Positions 10,824 to 23,066 of a stretch of DNA of 64,000 nt are shown here, piece after piece. This DNA comes from Arthrinium phaeospermum (Eukaryota; Ascomycota; Sordariomycetes; Amphisphaeriales; Apiosporaceae): NCBI GenBank assembly GCA_006503535.1, contig QYRS01000001.1:248001-312000 (forward strand), read 5' to 3'. Under the pieces are notes generated by a model, which was given only the letters and a program-made list of their open reading frames with translations, was not told the origin of the DNA and did not search any database. The position numbers and the translations under genes were made by a program. Position 1 is the first letter of the stretch; each line of letters begins with the position of its first letter.

Positions 10824-12938
10824 ATGGGCACCGAGCCTGCTAACAGGCAAAGGCGGCAGCATACCCGTAGTCGCACAGGATGTCTCGCCTGCAAGAAGAG
10901 ACATGGTGAGTAAGGGTCCATCATGCATGTTCTACTGGGCTAACGAGAGAGAAAAGTACGCTGCGACGAGGTACGGCCTGCTTGGTGAGTCTGCCTTTAC
11001 ACCAGTAATATGCATCCTGCACGTTTTCTTTTTTGCTTACCCGCTCATGCATGTGCCGTGCAGCACCTCTTGCCAGAAGACCATGTGGTCATGCCTCTAC
11101 CCCCCAGACGGGCACACCATACAGGACCGAGGAACCAGGTCCAAGGCCCTCGGGGGTGGGGTCAACAGCCCCTGGCAGATTACGGGGCCCCGACTCGTCT
11201 TGCCCGTGGGCCGGTCCCCCATCGACCCGTTCGACTCGCTGCCTATCAAGATGTCCAACAAGTCCCTGGAGCTGTGGAAACGATGTTAGTGCGACCGGGC
11301 TATCAGGTTCTGCGTTCCGCTCCTGTATGGTTGGCTGACTAGCGCCCGATTTCCAGATACCCATGTAGATCTTCTGTTAACTCGTCACTCTCTTAGCCGC
11401 GAGGTTTATTAGTATGTCACGCACCTTCTCCATGTCCCACACAATCCGACCTCACTTGCATGGGCGCGGCTACTAAATCTTTTGGGTGAAAACAGTCTTT
11501 CCCTGAGCCGAGCCGAGCCGTCAGTCTGTCACATCCTAGTGTTGTTGGCAGCTGTGCATTCCACCGAGTCGATAGACGCACTGGGGGAGTTCCAGGTCGC
11601 CTTTTTGGACCACAAGCTTCGCATCATCCAGATGGTCAATGCCTGGATCAACGACCCGGACCTGAAGTACTCGCCCCAATGCATCCGAATGATCAGCTCT
11701 CTGTGCCTAGTAGAGGTGCGATGTCCGCACTTAAGCCGATGCTGCCAACCCCTTCGTCGCGGTCAACTGACACATACAGCAGGCGTGCTATGGTGACATT
11801 AATGCTGCCAGAGCGCATAACCAGGGTCTTCTGCAGCTTCTCAGCGACAGGAAGCTCGCCGAGGACCCCAAGAACGTCAACAAAAACCAAGACGTGCTCC
11901 ATCGATTTGTCTTCGTGTAAGTTCCCCCCTCGTATTTGGTCGGCCGCCATGTGCTCCATCCACGTCAACTCACACCAGGCATCGCTCCGCAGGGTGCAAA
12001 TCCTCATCCACTGCCTGCTCGACGACCCCACGTGCACGCTCCGCGACCAACACTCCATCGCCCGCCTGTACCGGTCCGACCTCCTGCGGCTGATGCCGTA
12101 CCTCCTCCGCGTCGCCGGGCAGGACGAGCTCGGCCCCAACGTGAACGCCGCGCCCGTCCACGGGTGCGTGGGCATCGTCGCCTCGCAGACGCATGGCTTC
12201 GTCCACGTCATGGACGGCATGGTGCTGCTGGACGGCGGGAAGAACCCGGTGCCGCCCCGCGGCCTGCTCGAGGTGACCTGGACGTTTGCGCGCCTGCACG
12301 TCGCCTCCCTCGAGGACGCCGTCTACGGCGGCGTGCGCGAGGACGACCACGTCCGCCGTGTGCCCGACCTGCCCACCACGTGGAGCAGCTTGGTGACGAT
12401 CGCGTCCTTCTTCTGGAAGTTGGTCATGGACTCTCCTGGGGGTAAGTCCCACAGGCCCACCCCCATCAATTTGCCTCCCTCTCTCTCTCTGGGAGAATCA
12501 ATCCCCGACCCGTTCAACTGCACCCAAACTTCTGTAGTCAGATGCAATAACTCATGACGAATACTGACCCATTGGCTCTCACTTCAAGACGGGCTCCCTC
12601 TGAACGCGCAACTGGCGGCCTATGTCGTCGACACCGGCGTACGCAATCTCACCACGACCCTGCCCCAGATGACCAACGGCACCTGCGACCGCGACATGTG
12701 GTTTTGGAAGGCCTTCACCAACGCCATAGTCTTGGCCCGAGGGGGACACTCTTTTCTGCAGGAAGCGCCGGCCATGCGCGACACGGAACTGGCGATCGCC
12801 CGGCTTATCAAGGCCTGGAGCCGGGCGACGGGGGTCAACACCTGGGCCGAGGCCAAACAGACGCTGCACAGGGTGGTTTGGTACTACAACGGACCCGAGA
12901 TGGACGCGAGGGGGGTTTGGGAGAGGAATATGGCATGA
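10824..12938 (+). CDS. Zn2Cys6 transcription factor
   Basis: A fungal binuclear-zinc-cluster regulator of 512 residues in eight exons: 10824-10905, 10957-10984, 11064-11284, 11357-11411, 11496-11715, 11783-11916, 11993-12441 and 12589-12938. The cluster is Cys20, 23, 30, 37, 40 and 47 (C-x2-C-x6-C-x6-C-x2-C-x6-C) and is split by the first two introns, the second exon being only 28 bases. The rest has the helical pattern of the fungal transcription-factor region (ILVLLAAVHSTESI, ACYGDINAARAHNQGLLQLL). Every join preserves the frame; the acceptor of exon 6 could be 3 bases earlier. It lies next to the duplicated secreted-protein genes, but a regulatory link is only a guess. Target genes unknown. 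Confidence 0.8.
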
Positions 12939-13474
12939 TGAGGTGGGATTGGCGGGGTTTAGAATTGCGGGCCGGTTACGATGTTCTTGGTCGTACTGTA
13001 TCGTAGTTGTGCTACATTTGAAAATTGAACACATGTCCGTTCACGGGTCTCGTGGACCTTATATCAGTCGACGTTGAGATGTGTCTGTCCAACTATTATG
13101 GACACGAAGCTGATGTCATATGTGAATGAGAGAATAGGCAGGATCCATTTCGGTAGAGCGGCAGGAACGCATCTTCTTATCATCGGTTCCTGTCATGAGT
13201 ATCGATGTGGCTAAACGTTATCCGGGTAGTCAGAGTTACACGACAGTTGCCATTCGTAGAACGAAACGCCGCCAGATGACGCAGGCAATCAAAACATACA
13301 CAGTGAAGAGTCACAGCAACCATGCAACACGACTATTCACAGGCCAGATTCCATATAAGTATTGTTGTTTTCCTCCTCAGTCAAGGAATCCAGTATTTGA
13401 TCAAAAACATCTTCATTTCCATCCAATCGACCCAGATACCAACCGAGTCGAAACCCCGCAAGCACCATTTCGCC
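12939..13474. other. Intergenic, no gene seen
   Basis: Spacer between the Zn2Cys6 gene and the aspartic protease; presumed promoter of the protease. No gene seen. Confidence 0.5.
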
Positions 13475-14878
13475 ATGCGTACTACCCTTCTTGCTGGTGC
13501 CGCCAGTATCCTGGCGGTGCTGGGGCCAGTAGCAGCATCACCACTGACGCTGCCTTTGAAACGCAGAGAGGTAACAAGCCGAGCAAGACTCCCCCGCCAC
13601 CATACTGGGGCAGATTCTTCGAGTCATAATGTTGGCCTCAAGGACTACTTCAACCGCACCGATAATCAAGTAAGCAATCATCCCAGCTGTCGTGGTCTGG
13701 CACAATCACTAACTAATCTTGCCAAACAGTGGTACAGTGATATCTCCGTCGGAACCCCGCCTCAGACGCTGTAAGTGAACCGTTGACAATATGCATACGC
13801 CGGGCAATGGCGCCGAAGCATCTGGTGGCTGACCGAGCGAAACAGGTCCGTCTTATGGGACACGGGATCCTCCGCCCTCCTGCTCCCGCAGAGCAACTGC
13901 ACCACCTGCGGCACCCACCGCCTGTTCAACCCAGCCAACTCGAGCTCCTTCACGCCCGCGCCCGGCACCTCCGTCAACCCGCTCTTCTCGACCGGCCCGG
14001 ACTCGATCCCCCTCCCCGACGCCGAGGGCGCCACCTGCCACGTCAACCAGGACACCGTCGCCATCGGCGACCTCCGGGTCCAGAGCCAGTACCTGCTGCT
14101 GTGCGACTCGTACGCCCCCATCCTGGACGAGCAGCCCATCGACGGCATCCTCGGCCTCGACCCGCCCAACGGCGACAGCGGCCCGCAGTCCTGGTTCTGG
14201 AACCTGTGGTACGGCGGCCAGCTCCCCTCGGCCGTCTTCTCCTTCTACACCCCGGCCGGCCACCTCGACGGCGCCGAGCTGACGCTGGGCGGCTACGACC
14301 AGTCCAAGTTCAAGGGCGACCTGGCCTGGGCCGCCCTGAGTCAGGGCGAGTCCGGAGAGCCGTCGGGCTGGGTCGTGGACTACCATGCCATGTCGATCAG
14401 CACCGACAAGGACAGCGCCCAAACCCCAGTCAACCTCCACGCCGTCCAGGGCGATGCTGGGGATTCAGTCGGCTGGGCCGTCCTCGACACGGGCACGGCC
14501 TTCATCCAGGCCCCCGACAACGCGACGGCGGCGCAAATCTACGCCCAAGTGTCGCCGGCCATCACGCTCATCGACCCGGCGGGGGCCTGGGGCGCGCCCT
14601 GCGACGTGCTCGGCAGGGTCGCACCGGACATACAATTCACGCTGGGCAGCGGGGCGTCGACGGTCAATGTCACGATGCCCGCATCGGCGTTCAATCTGGG
14701 CGAGTACCCGGGCCAGCCGGGCATCTGCCAGGCCGTGTTCAATAGCCCGAGCGTCCCGATCGGCGGCGGCCTCGGCTCGACGCCGATCTGGATCCTGGGG
14801 TCGCCGCTGCTGAAGGCGTACTACACGGTTTGGGATGGGCTGGGTGGCAGGATTGGGTGGGGTGAGCTTGCTGGGTGA
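13475..14878 (+). CDS. Secreted aspartic protease (pepsin family A1)
   Basis: Extracellular endopeptidase of 422 residues in three exons: 13475-13669, 13730-13770 and 13846-14878. It has a signal peptide (MRTTLLAGAASILAVLGPVA), a propeptide of about 50 residues with a KRR site, then the mature enzyme starting near WYSDISVGTPPQT. Both catalytic aspartates are present: LWDTGSSALLL in the N-terminal lobe and AVLDTGTAFIQAP in the C-terminal lobe. IDGILGLDPP and WILGSPLLKAYYTVWD are the expected structural motifs. There is no C-terminal hydrophobic tail, so it should be freely secreted rather than GPI-anchored. The second intron splits the codon just before the first active-site motif. Confidence 0.92.
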
Positions 14879-15608
14879 TGGGTTGCATCGAAGAACTATT
14901 GTCATCTATGGTATGGGTGTGCGGGTGCAACTACGCAGGGTGAATAGCCCATGCATGTGCTTGTTTTGAAGTGCCGAGACCTACGTACTCATTGATACGA
15001 TTCATCAGGCAGTAATACATGCATCACCTCTTCAAAAGTTTTCCGCCCCTGAGTTGAGTTAGATCCATCCCATGAGGTACGATACCATTCAATTTCGGTT
15101 GCTTAACATAGAAGCATCATCAATGTTTTTACATCTTGGTGATGCAAACAGGTGACCCAGCGCGGTTATGGCGCAGTGCATTTGCCGAAGGCCACTAGGT
15201 CGCACGCCCCAAGGGAGCTGTTAGGGGGAGAAAACAGCTAAAAGCTTGGGCCACGAAGCTCTATTTGTGGCCTGTGGTCCCCCCTTTCGACCCTGAAAGC
15301 GGAAGACAGGGCGGCCCCTGGTAGCGAAACGTGCTTCCAAGGAATGAGACCCAACATTCCCCATCCCAACAGAATCTCAAAATAGTATGATGCAATGTCC
15401 TGTCTACATACTCCAAAAACAATTCGCGAGCTGTATAAGACACTGATCCGCAATGTGGTCTGGATCCATATCGGAATCAATCCTTTGACACCAAACTTTG
15501 ATACGGATCATCACCAGAGAACTGTCAATTTTGACCCTACCTAGATTTACAGGTTTCAGTACGACAACTCGGAGTTTCGCTCTTGTAGCCCCTCAAGATT
15601 TCGCAACA
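14879..15608. other. Intergenic, no gene seen
   Basis: Spacer between the protease and the MAPEG gene. Only short open frames on the minus strand, none recognisable. Confidence 0.5.
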
Positions 15609-16237
15609 ATGGAAGGCGTCGTCCCCAGGTTCCTCATTGAGCAGAATGTCTCATACTACACCGTGTGCACCCATGCTTCCAAGTCCCCCCCGGCTTTACA
15701 GCTAACTCCCCGTACCAGATCCCCGCGGCCATGGTCATGGCCCTGACCCCGCGCCTCGCCACCATCTGCTGCTACGGCCGCTTCTACAACGCCCACTACC
15801 CCCGCGGCCTCCCCGACGACATCCAGATGCTCCCCGTCAATGCCCTGAGCCCGCGGGCCCGCGGCCGCCTCTTCCGCGCCGACGCAGCGATGCAGAACGG
15901 CCTCGAGAACCTGCCCCTCTTCGCCGCCGCCGTCGTCGCGGCCAACGCCAGCTACTGCCTGCCCGCGGCGGAGCTGAACCTCTGCTGTATCGGCTACCTG
16001 CTGCTGCGGGCGCTGTACATGGTCTTCTTCGTCTTCTGGCAGGATAACCCGGTGTTTCCGGCGCTGACCCGCTCGGTTATTTGGTTGGCGGGGGTCGGGG
16101 TCGAGATGTACATGTTTGTGCTGGCGGCGCGGCAGCCGCCCCTCGTGGTGGTGGGGGCGGATGGGGAGTTGGCGCCTTTGGTGCAGCAGGGGATGCGGTT
16201 CTCTTTCAGCGGGTCGATTGCCAAGCCAGAGCTTTAG
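15609..16237 (+). CDS. MAPEG family membrane protein
   Basis: Membrane-associated eicosanoid/glutathione-metabolism family protein, 190 residues, exons 15609-15662 and 15719-16237. The family pattern is visible: a hydrophobic first helix (IPAAMVMALTPRLA), then the conserved RADAAMQNGLENLPLFAAAV, followed by two or three further membrane helices (YLLLRALYMVFFVF, VIWLAGVGVEMYMFVLAA). Members conjugate glutathione to lipophilic compounds or reduce lipid hydroperoxides in the ER membrane; the exact substrate cannot be told. The 55-base intron has a GTGTGC donor, weaker than usual, but the frame is exact on both sides and the short first exon supplies the only reasonable ATG. Confidence 0.82.
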
Positions 16238-16758
16238 AGTTGATGAGTTTGCGACTCAGACGGTCTTGATCAAGTATTGAGTTATACTAGCAAAGCCAAT
16301 TACTGTCCGTCGGGGAACCAAGTATGAGAGGAGGTGTTGGGTATGGGTCACATGGATCGGGGATCGGGGTTCAGAGTATCGGGGTTCAGAATATCGGGGT
16401 TCGGGGTACATGGTTTAGTTGGTCGGAGTTCGGAGTACATGGTTGCATATCACCTTTTGATGAAAGAGTGCGAGACAAACAGAATGTGCCATCTCACAGG
16501 AAAGGAAGTTCCACTTATATGTAAATCAGACAGGTATCAAGGGGGCTAATGATAACGATCGTGTTGCTGTCTACCTGATTGAACTCTCTCAAAAACTAAC
16601 TACTTTCCACGCCCGCCCAGGAGGTTGCCAGTCAATCTATACCCATCCTAGGCCTCATTACAGACAATTGAAGTGCGTTGCCACCCCGTAAGTATATCGC
16701 GAAAGCAGACATCCTCCGCCCGAGCCACGACGCATCCGTTGGTTGAGTCTTGGTCAGT
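16238..16758. other. Intergenic between convergent genes
   Basis: Region between the 3' ends of the MAPEG gene (plus) and the DUF1996 gene (minus). It contains a short tandem repeat at 16363-16407. No gene. Confidence 0.5.
16363..16407. repeat. Three-unit 15-bp tandem repeat
   Basis: Three copies of ATCGGGGTTCAGAGT or close variants, end to end (16363, 16378, 16393). The flanks carry partial copies (GGATCGGG before; TACATGGTT twice after). A small minisatellite. Confidence 0.8.
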
Positions 16759-17933
16759 TTACATGTCCATGCTGCCGCCGGGAAGTTCATCGAGCCCTGT
16801 AAACAATCGCCACATGGTTAGTTTCCGAAGATACGTTCAGGAAGAATAGGGGAGATGGAGATAAGGTATGTCTTGCAAGACATGAAGAAAAATGGAAAAG
16901 TAGGACATACAGCCGTCGATGCTCTCGGAGACGGTGCTCTTGACCTGGCACTGGTTCATGGCCTGGACGCCCTGGGACTTGAGCGGGCGGCCGTTCTCGC
17001 AGGCCTGGAACATGCAGTTGTTGTCCATGGCCTTCTGGAGGGCGTCGCCCTTCCAGCCGAACAGGTAGTCGGCGTGGGTGCCGTAGCCCTTGCCGCCGAA
17101 GCTGAGGACGAACTGCCCGGGCATCTGGTTGAACTTGGCCGTGTCCCAGAGCGTCTCGTAGGCCACCTGGGGGACGCGGACCGGGTGCGACGAAGGGCAG
17201 GCGCCGGCGTTCTGGAAGGCGTCCTTGGTGGTGATGTACATGTGGGACTGGTGGTCGGGGCTGTCGGTGTTCTTGCCGTCCCAGCAGCTGTGTTGTGTGT
17301 ATTAGTACTTGTCTCGAAGTGTAGGGTGGAAGTGTAGGGTGAGGTAGGAACCTACGACGGGAAGTGGTGGACGGTCATGATGCCACCCGCGCACTTCTGG
17401 GGCGGGAAGTCGTCGAGCTCGGGGAAGCGGGTGCCCTTGTTCTGCAGGCAGACGAACTTGAGGCCGACGCCGTACTTGGAGTCGGCCGTGGGGCTGCCGA
17501 CGGTCATGCGGAAGCCCTTGGGGAAGGCCGTGATCTTCTGGTTGCCGTTGGAGAAGAAGTCCTGCTGGGTGTAGTAGATGGTCATGCCGCCGTTGATGCC
17601 GTTGGGCAGGGCCGTGTTCTGCATGATGTTGACGCGGTGGTAGGACCCGTTCTGGTGCTGGAAGAACATGACGGCCGTCCAGTAGTTGCTGAAGTCCTCG
17701 CTGAAGGTGCACGTCGTGCACGTCGCCTTCTCCGCCACGTCCCCGTCCGCCGGGTCCATGCTGGCGTTGAAGGCGTTGCCGCCCACGATCTGGTGCAGGT
17801 GCGCCGAGGGGACCTTGCCCGGCTCCACCAGCGGATCCAGGCGCTGGATGCTCACCGTCGAGCAGCCGAAGCGCAGGGCCGCCTGCGAGGGCACCGCGAG
17901 GGCGGCGAGGGAGGAGAGGGCGAGCCACCTCAT
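16759..17933 (-). CDS. Secreted DUF1996 protein
   Basis: 330 residues in three exons: 17356-17933, 16911-17287 and 16759-16796. It has a signal peptide (MRWLALSSLAALAVPSQA). The DUF1996 domain fills most of the mature protein: HLHQIVGGNAFN, an early cysteine pair (TCTTC), NYWTAVMFFQHQNGSY, CAGGIMTVHHFPSCWDG and DHQSHMYITT are typical of this fungal extracellular family, whose biochemical role is not settled. The last 12 codons (LDELPGGSMDM) come from a tiny third exon; the typical family ending IDGWLDELPG is rebuilt by the splice, which supports it. There is no WSC domain or GPI tail. Transcribed towards the MAPEG gene. Confidence 0.9.
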
Positions 17934-19614
17934 CTTGGTGTTTATGTTTTGTTTGCTGTTGACTACTCTAAGTGAGGGAAAATTGTTGAGTGAGGGTGTT
18001 GAAGGTTGTGTGCCCGAAGAAGATTTCTAGAACTGTGGTGGCCTGATTTTCTCGTTTCTTTCCTCGCGGCGGGTGAAAGGGTAAATAGGGGAGCGTCACT
18101 TAAATGGTTGCCTCTACCGCCCAGGATTGCCGGCTATTGGCCGCGTCGATGCAAATGCCGATCGGCTGCCAAGACTTGTCTTTTTGGTTCCGGAACCATC
18201 GCTCCTTCATGTAGTTAATATGGCCGGGTTGTAACGTCCAATGCGACACGTGTATCCCCGCACCCCTATATTGACCCAAATAGTCATTCGCTTCGGCACC
18301 CGGCATGGGCCACTGAGAATGGGTGGATAGGGAGGTTTTTCAGGATCCTTCATCTGTAAAGATAGGTCGTATGGCGGGCTTTGAAAATCTTGGGCAGGGA
18401 GGGCTCGGCTTGGCGCACGTTTTCGCGTCCTCGGATCACTGGAATTCATTTGCGATATCATGTATTAGGAAGGAGGGAATGGATAGCGGCCAATACTTAT
18501 TCAAGACTTTATGCACTCGCCATGACTACTGTGGTCGACTCCACACCTAATATCGGTGGTCTCGCTCCCGTTGAAGTTACAGCACCTCCTAGCTGGTGAC
18601 CAAGGAAGATGATACGGTTAGGCGGCACAGTTTTTCGAATCACTGGCGTGTCGATCGTTTTGTCCAACATGTGCTAGATTGTCAGTCATCTATCGAGATT
18701 CCCATGCAACTAGCTGATACCGGACCTCGTCTGCTGTCACAATTACCAAAGGGCATTCTGCTTGCTTTCTCCCGCATTGGGACTCGATGCTTACCCAATT
18801 CGGTGTCACTCGCGTCAATGTTTAGATATGCATCATAGTGTGGCTGGAAGATAGTTTACTGACCATGCCATCCTGGTCTGACCTAGAGCCTTGCGGTTCA
18901 TGCCCTAATATATCACGAATGTTTTGGTAATCAAGGTATCAGGAAACTGGATACGCATACACCTAAATATGATATATGTGACCCCATCGGAAATGTTGAG
19001 AGTGGAGCGGCTTCTAAAAAGAATCTTCAACGTCAATCCTTCGACGCCAATGGTCTTTAAAACCAAGCTTGTGATGCCATGGCAGACAGCAAAGCCAAGG
19101 CTAACCAATAAGATGACGCATTGCATTGAAGGCGGTCGATAGTGATCGATGATTGATCTGATAATGATAATTACTTGGAATACTTAGTGCATTGCTCGTG
19201 CATTTTCTTAGGTTTATGGCAAATGGTCGGGTCAGTTGGGTGCGATACATGAATCCAGACCGCAGGTTGGGAGTTTTGCACTCGTCCTGTAGAGGCGAAA
19301 TAAGTCACGAATGGCGGTGCCGATTAGAGGAGTCCGGGCTCAGTCAATGGATTCAGCTGATTAGGTATGTTCTCAGTCCAAGGCTGGCCATATATGCCCA
19401 CCGGTCCAACAAGTCATGTAGATCTGTTGGGCATGCCCAGCGTTCGATATGGGGGTAGTTAGTTTATTATCACAATCATTTGATCATTAGTACACCCCTT
19501 TCTTCCCGGGTTTTTGACGTCGAACCCAAGGCAGAGATCTCTGCGTATAAGTACGCGTGTATACGTGTGTGCCGTACGTCCACGTCGGTCGGTGGTGGGT
19601 GATGCGCCCTCCTT
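17934..19614. other. 1.7-kb intergenic region, no gene seen
   Basis: Promoter of the DUF1996 gene at the left and 3' flank of the LOV/GATA gene at the right. Open frames on both strands are short with no recognisable motif. Confidence 0.5.
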
Positions 19615-21841
19615 TCAAGACGGATTAGCATTAGCAACATCCTCGGAACCCCTTCGAGTCTTAGCCCACCGCAACCCACACCGATTACAAAGATTCCGCT
19701 TGCCCCCAGGCCCGCGCCGCCACTCCGGCGAGACCTTGGTGTGGCAGCTCACGCACCCGCCCGAAATCTCCCCGTTCTTCCTGGCCCGCCGCCGCTGCGC
19801 CGCGCGCCGGACCAGCTCCTGCGCCTGTTCGCGCAGGTCCTGGTTGGCCGCGGCGAGGCGGTGGACCTCGGAGCTGAGCGGCCCGCACCGGTCGGCGTCG
19901 AGGTCTTGTAGGATGTCGTCGTCGTCGTCGTCGTCGTCGTCGAAGGTTTTATCGCCCTTGTCATCGCCGCCGCCCCGTGATACCTCGTGTTCGTATTTCG
20001 AGGATCGCGACGACGCGTCCCCGGTGGCGGGGGAGGCGCTGAGGCTGTTGGACTCTTTGATCCCGGGCGTGGTGAGCAGCGGCGCTCTTCGCCGCGTAGA
20101 GCCAGAGCGCACGACGCCGCAGCGGGCTAGGATGTAGTAGGGGCGCATGGCGGCGCCGGTATTAGGCGGGCCGGGGTGGAGCACGATGCTGGCCTCGAGG
20201 CGGTGGCCGCGGCCGCCGACGAGCGCCAGCGTCGCGGACGCCCTCTCGCCCTGGCCCGCGGCGTCGAGGAGGGCTTCAAACTCGGCCCGGGCCTCGTGCT
20301 GCGGGAGCAGCTCCTGCAGCTGGGTCCCGACCAGGTCTTCGGCCGCGATGCCCAGGGCCTTGCGCGGGTCGACCAGCAGGTGCAGGATCAGGCCCGACGT
20401 CGCCAGCTTGATCCAGATGTAGTGCCTGTTCGGGTTGTTGTTGTCGTTTTTGGCGTCGTGTAGGTCGCGGCGGCTGAGGCGCCCGACGGGTTGGCGGAGC
20501 AGGGTCAAGGTGACCGGAGACTGGGCGTCGTCGCCGTCTTCGCAGACCGATGCCGTGCAGCGGAACCATTCGTAGTGGCCCGACCGCCTTTTCAGGCGCA
20601 GAGTGAGGTCCAAGTCGGCGATTTCGGGGCTCTTCAGTCGTCTTGTCAGGACCACCACCTCGGACGGATGATACAGACCTCTGATCGATTGGCCCACTAG
20701 AATGCTAGAATCGTATCCAAGGGTCTTGTGCGACGCGGATGCATACGCGATGGACCCTTGTAGGGAGACAACTTGTACCAGCACGTCCGTGTTCTCGCCC
20801 AGACTTCTCTCCCACGCAAGGGCCGCTGAAACCAGGTCGACGTCTTCATCTTCCTGCCCGTCTCCGCAGCGTTTCACTTCCTCAGTCTCAGTCTGGGATT
20901 CATCGGCAAACGCGTCGGGATTAACGCGCATCGACGTCTCCCTCATGACCCCGGCATCTTCCTTCTCGATCGCATTGCCGTCGTGTCCGCTGGTAGAAGA
21001 GGCCCATGACCCCGTCCACCCAGGCGCCTCCGAGACGGCGGGATTCTGCCCAGGAAAGAAAGAGCTTGACGGGCCCTGTGCAGTAATCCAGGCAGCATCG
21101 TCAAACACGTTGGCGAAGCCAAACACGAACCTAGGCGCCGTGGCCGGCCCCCACGGGATGGGCACCAGGGCGATATGGTTCACGAAAGCCTCCCCGGACT
21201 TCTTGAAGTTGACGATGGTGTGGCTCGCCTCTTGCCGCCCGCCGACCTTCTGCTTTAGGACATACGCGGACGCGCTGTTGATGGCCGTGCGCGGTGCGCC
21301 GGGGACAACCGCGCTGTGGCTGCCGGGCGGGGCCTGGAGGAAGCGGCAGTTGCGCCCGAGCACCTCGTCGCGGGAGTAGCCCGTGAGGGCGAGGAAGCTG
21401 TCCGAAACGAAGATAACGCGGTCGAGGGGGTCCCAGGCATCGGTCACGACGAGGGGCCGCAGGAGGGTCGCGGCGCCGAGGTCGAGCAGGGGGTTGGGCC
21501 GGCGCTCGAGGACGTCCAGGGCGAGGGTGATGTCGAAGGGCCAGGACGAGTCAACAGCTGCCGGTGCAGCAGGGGCAGCAGCCTGTGATGGGGCGTCGAT
21601 CATAACAGAGTCGGCTGATGAGAAAAATGGCCCGGTGCAGCCGCTGTATGCCGATGCATCAAAGGGGGCGTGGTCTGTCCCAGCCTCGGCTTCCTGGGCG
21701 AGGAACTGGTCTGGGACGTAGGAATCTGTCGGCCAACTGGTCTGTCACTGTGTCCAGTGTTTACCAACATTCTAGACACTAACCTGTAAAAGCCTCGGCG
21801 ACATCGGACTGGCGAAAGCCCTTGAGGCTGCCATGGTCCAT
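19615..21841 (-). CDS. White Collar-1-like LOV/PAS/GATA photoreceptor
   Basis: Blue-light sensor and transcription factor of 722 residues, two exons: 21784-21841 and 19615-21725. The first exon supplies the ATG and 19 residues; the join restores one long frame. A LOV domain is at about residues 100-230, with the flavin-adduct motif GRNCRFLQ (Cys about 146) and [17 protein letters not shown]. Two less conserved PAS-like regions follow at about 330-440 and 460-560. An acidic run of eight or more Asp and a basic coiled coil follow, and the protein ends in a GATA-type finger, CVSC to [10 protein letters not shown] (about 677-712), of the WC-1 kind ([19 protein letters not shown]). WC-1 proteins are usually over 1000 residues; this one lacks the long N- and C-terminal extensions, so it may be a divergent paralog or a reduced WC-1. 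Confidence 0.88.
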
Positions 21842-23066
21842 GTTGAGGTTGAGAGGAGGAAAGCTATGGCAACAGGGGAAGATGGCTCGGAGCGGGCGTT
21901 GGTAAGGACATTCCGCCGAGATACAGAAACAAGGATGGGTCGAATGGACGACCACTTGGTGTGTCGCAGGAAGGGCGTTGCGTGTTGGCTATCGGTGCTT
22001 TCGTTGCGTGCGTGCAGCGTGTCCGAGAGCTAATACTCTCCACGATCCGCAAAGCCGACTTTGGATGGCGGGTGTCCGACCGGCAATGCAGTGCGTCGAG
22101 TGGGCGCATGGTATCTTGGGTATCAATACACTTTGGATTTCTGATTTAAATATAAAAATAAAAAGTTTTCAAAACACCGCTGCCGTCGGCGGAGGACGAT
22201 GCGGGTCGAAAGCCACGCTGGATTACGCACGAACCCGGGTGGCAAATCCAACGGTTTGAGCGAAGGTGCCCTTGAGGGCTTAAAGCTGTCCATTGCCAAT
22301 AAGTACCTAACTAACTAGCGGGCGCAACCGCCTAGCGATTGGTTGCATGCACACTGGTTTTTGGACTCGGCAATGAACAGCCGCTGACTGCGTTTGAGAA
22401 GTTTTGCCACATTGGCGCGGTCGGGGGCCTAGACCGTGGGAGGCCAGGGGCCATGGGCTTTAGTACGATCGGGAACCATTTGCCATGTTTTGCGCATCGG
22501 ATTTGTAGGCCAAACATGCAATTCTAGATGTTGCGATCGTGATCGATTGCCAAAACCCCATCTTGGGAGAAGTGGGTACCACCCCTTCACATTGATGGCA
22601 AATGCTTTTCTTTGGGCAACAGAGCAGTTGATCTTGTGACGGACACGGTGTCGTCAGAAAACAGACGACGCCGAAAACCCCTTTCAATTGCATTATCCTC
22701 CCGCTCGGGTGGGGTCGTCGCAATTGGGTAGTATGACATTCTGGCATGACACAGGCGCGGGCGCCTGCGGCGTTCGTCTCGCGCGCCTGGATCACGTCGC
22801 AAAGTGTTTCTACGTAGTACGCCTTATCTCAATTGGCCCTTCCTCTTCGTAGGGACCAAACAACGGAATTCAACCATTATGTTTTTCCCGGCCAGTGCTC
22901 CGCCGGGCCATCATTTGGCGCTGCGGCTCCACGTCTCTCGTTTGTCGCCCACCTTCCTTCCCCAAAAACTTTGCCTTCTCAAGCTTGGCGTTGCTTCACG
23001 CTTTACATGTACAACAGTAGGGCGGCCTGTCCCGATCGGCTCCATTTTAATAATGTAAGTACTCAA
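21842..23066. other. Intergenic, no gene seen
   Basis: Promoter region of the LOV/GATA gene on the left and 3' flank of the HET gene on the right. No gene recognised. Confidence 0.5.

Noticed and set aside
12681..12938. Separate gene at the end of the Zn2Cys6 locus
   Set aside because: A clean intron (GTAAGT to TTCAAG) joins it in frame to the preceding exon, so it is the last exon.
20176..20463. Plus-strand ORFs inside the LOV/GATA gene
   Set aside because: Shadows of GC-rich coding sequence without any recognisable feature.
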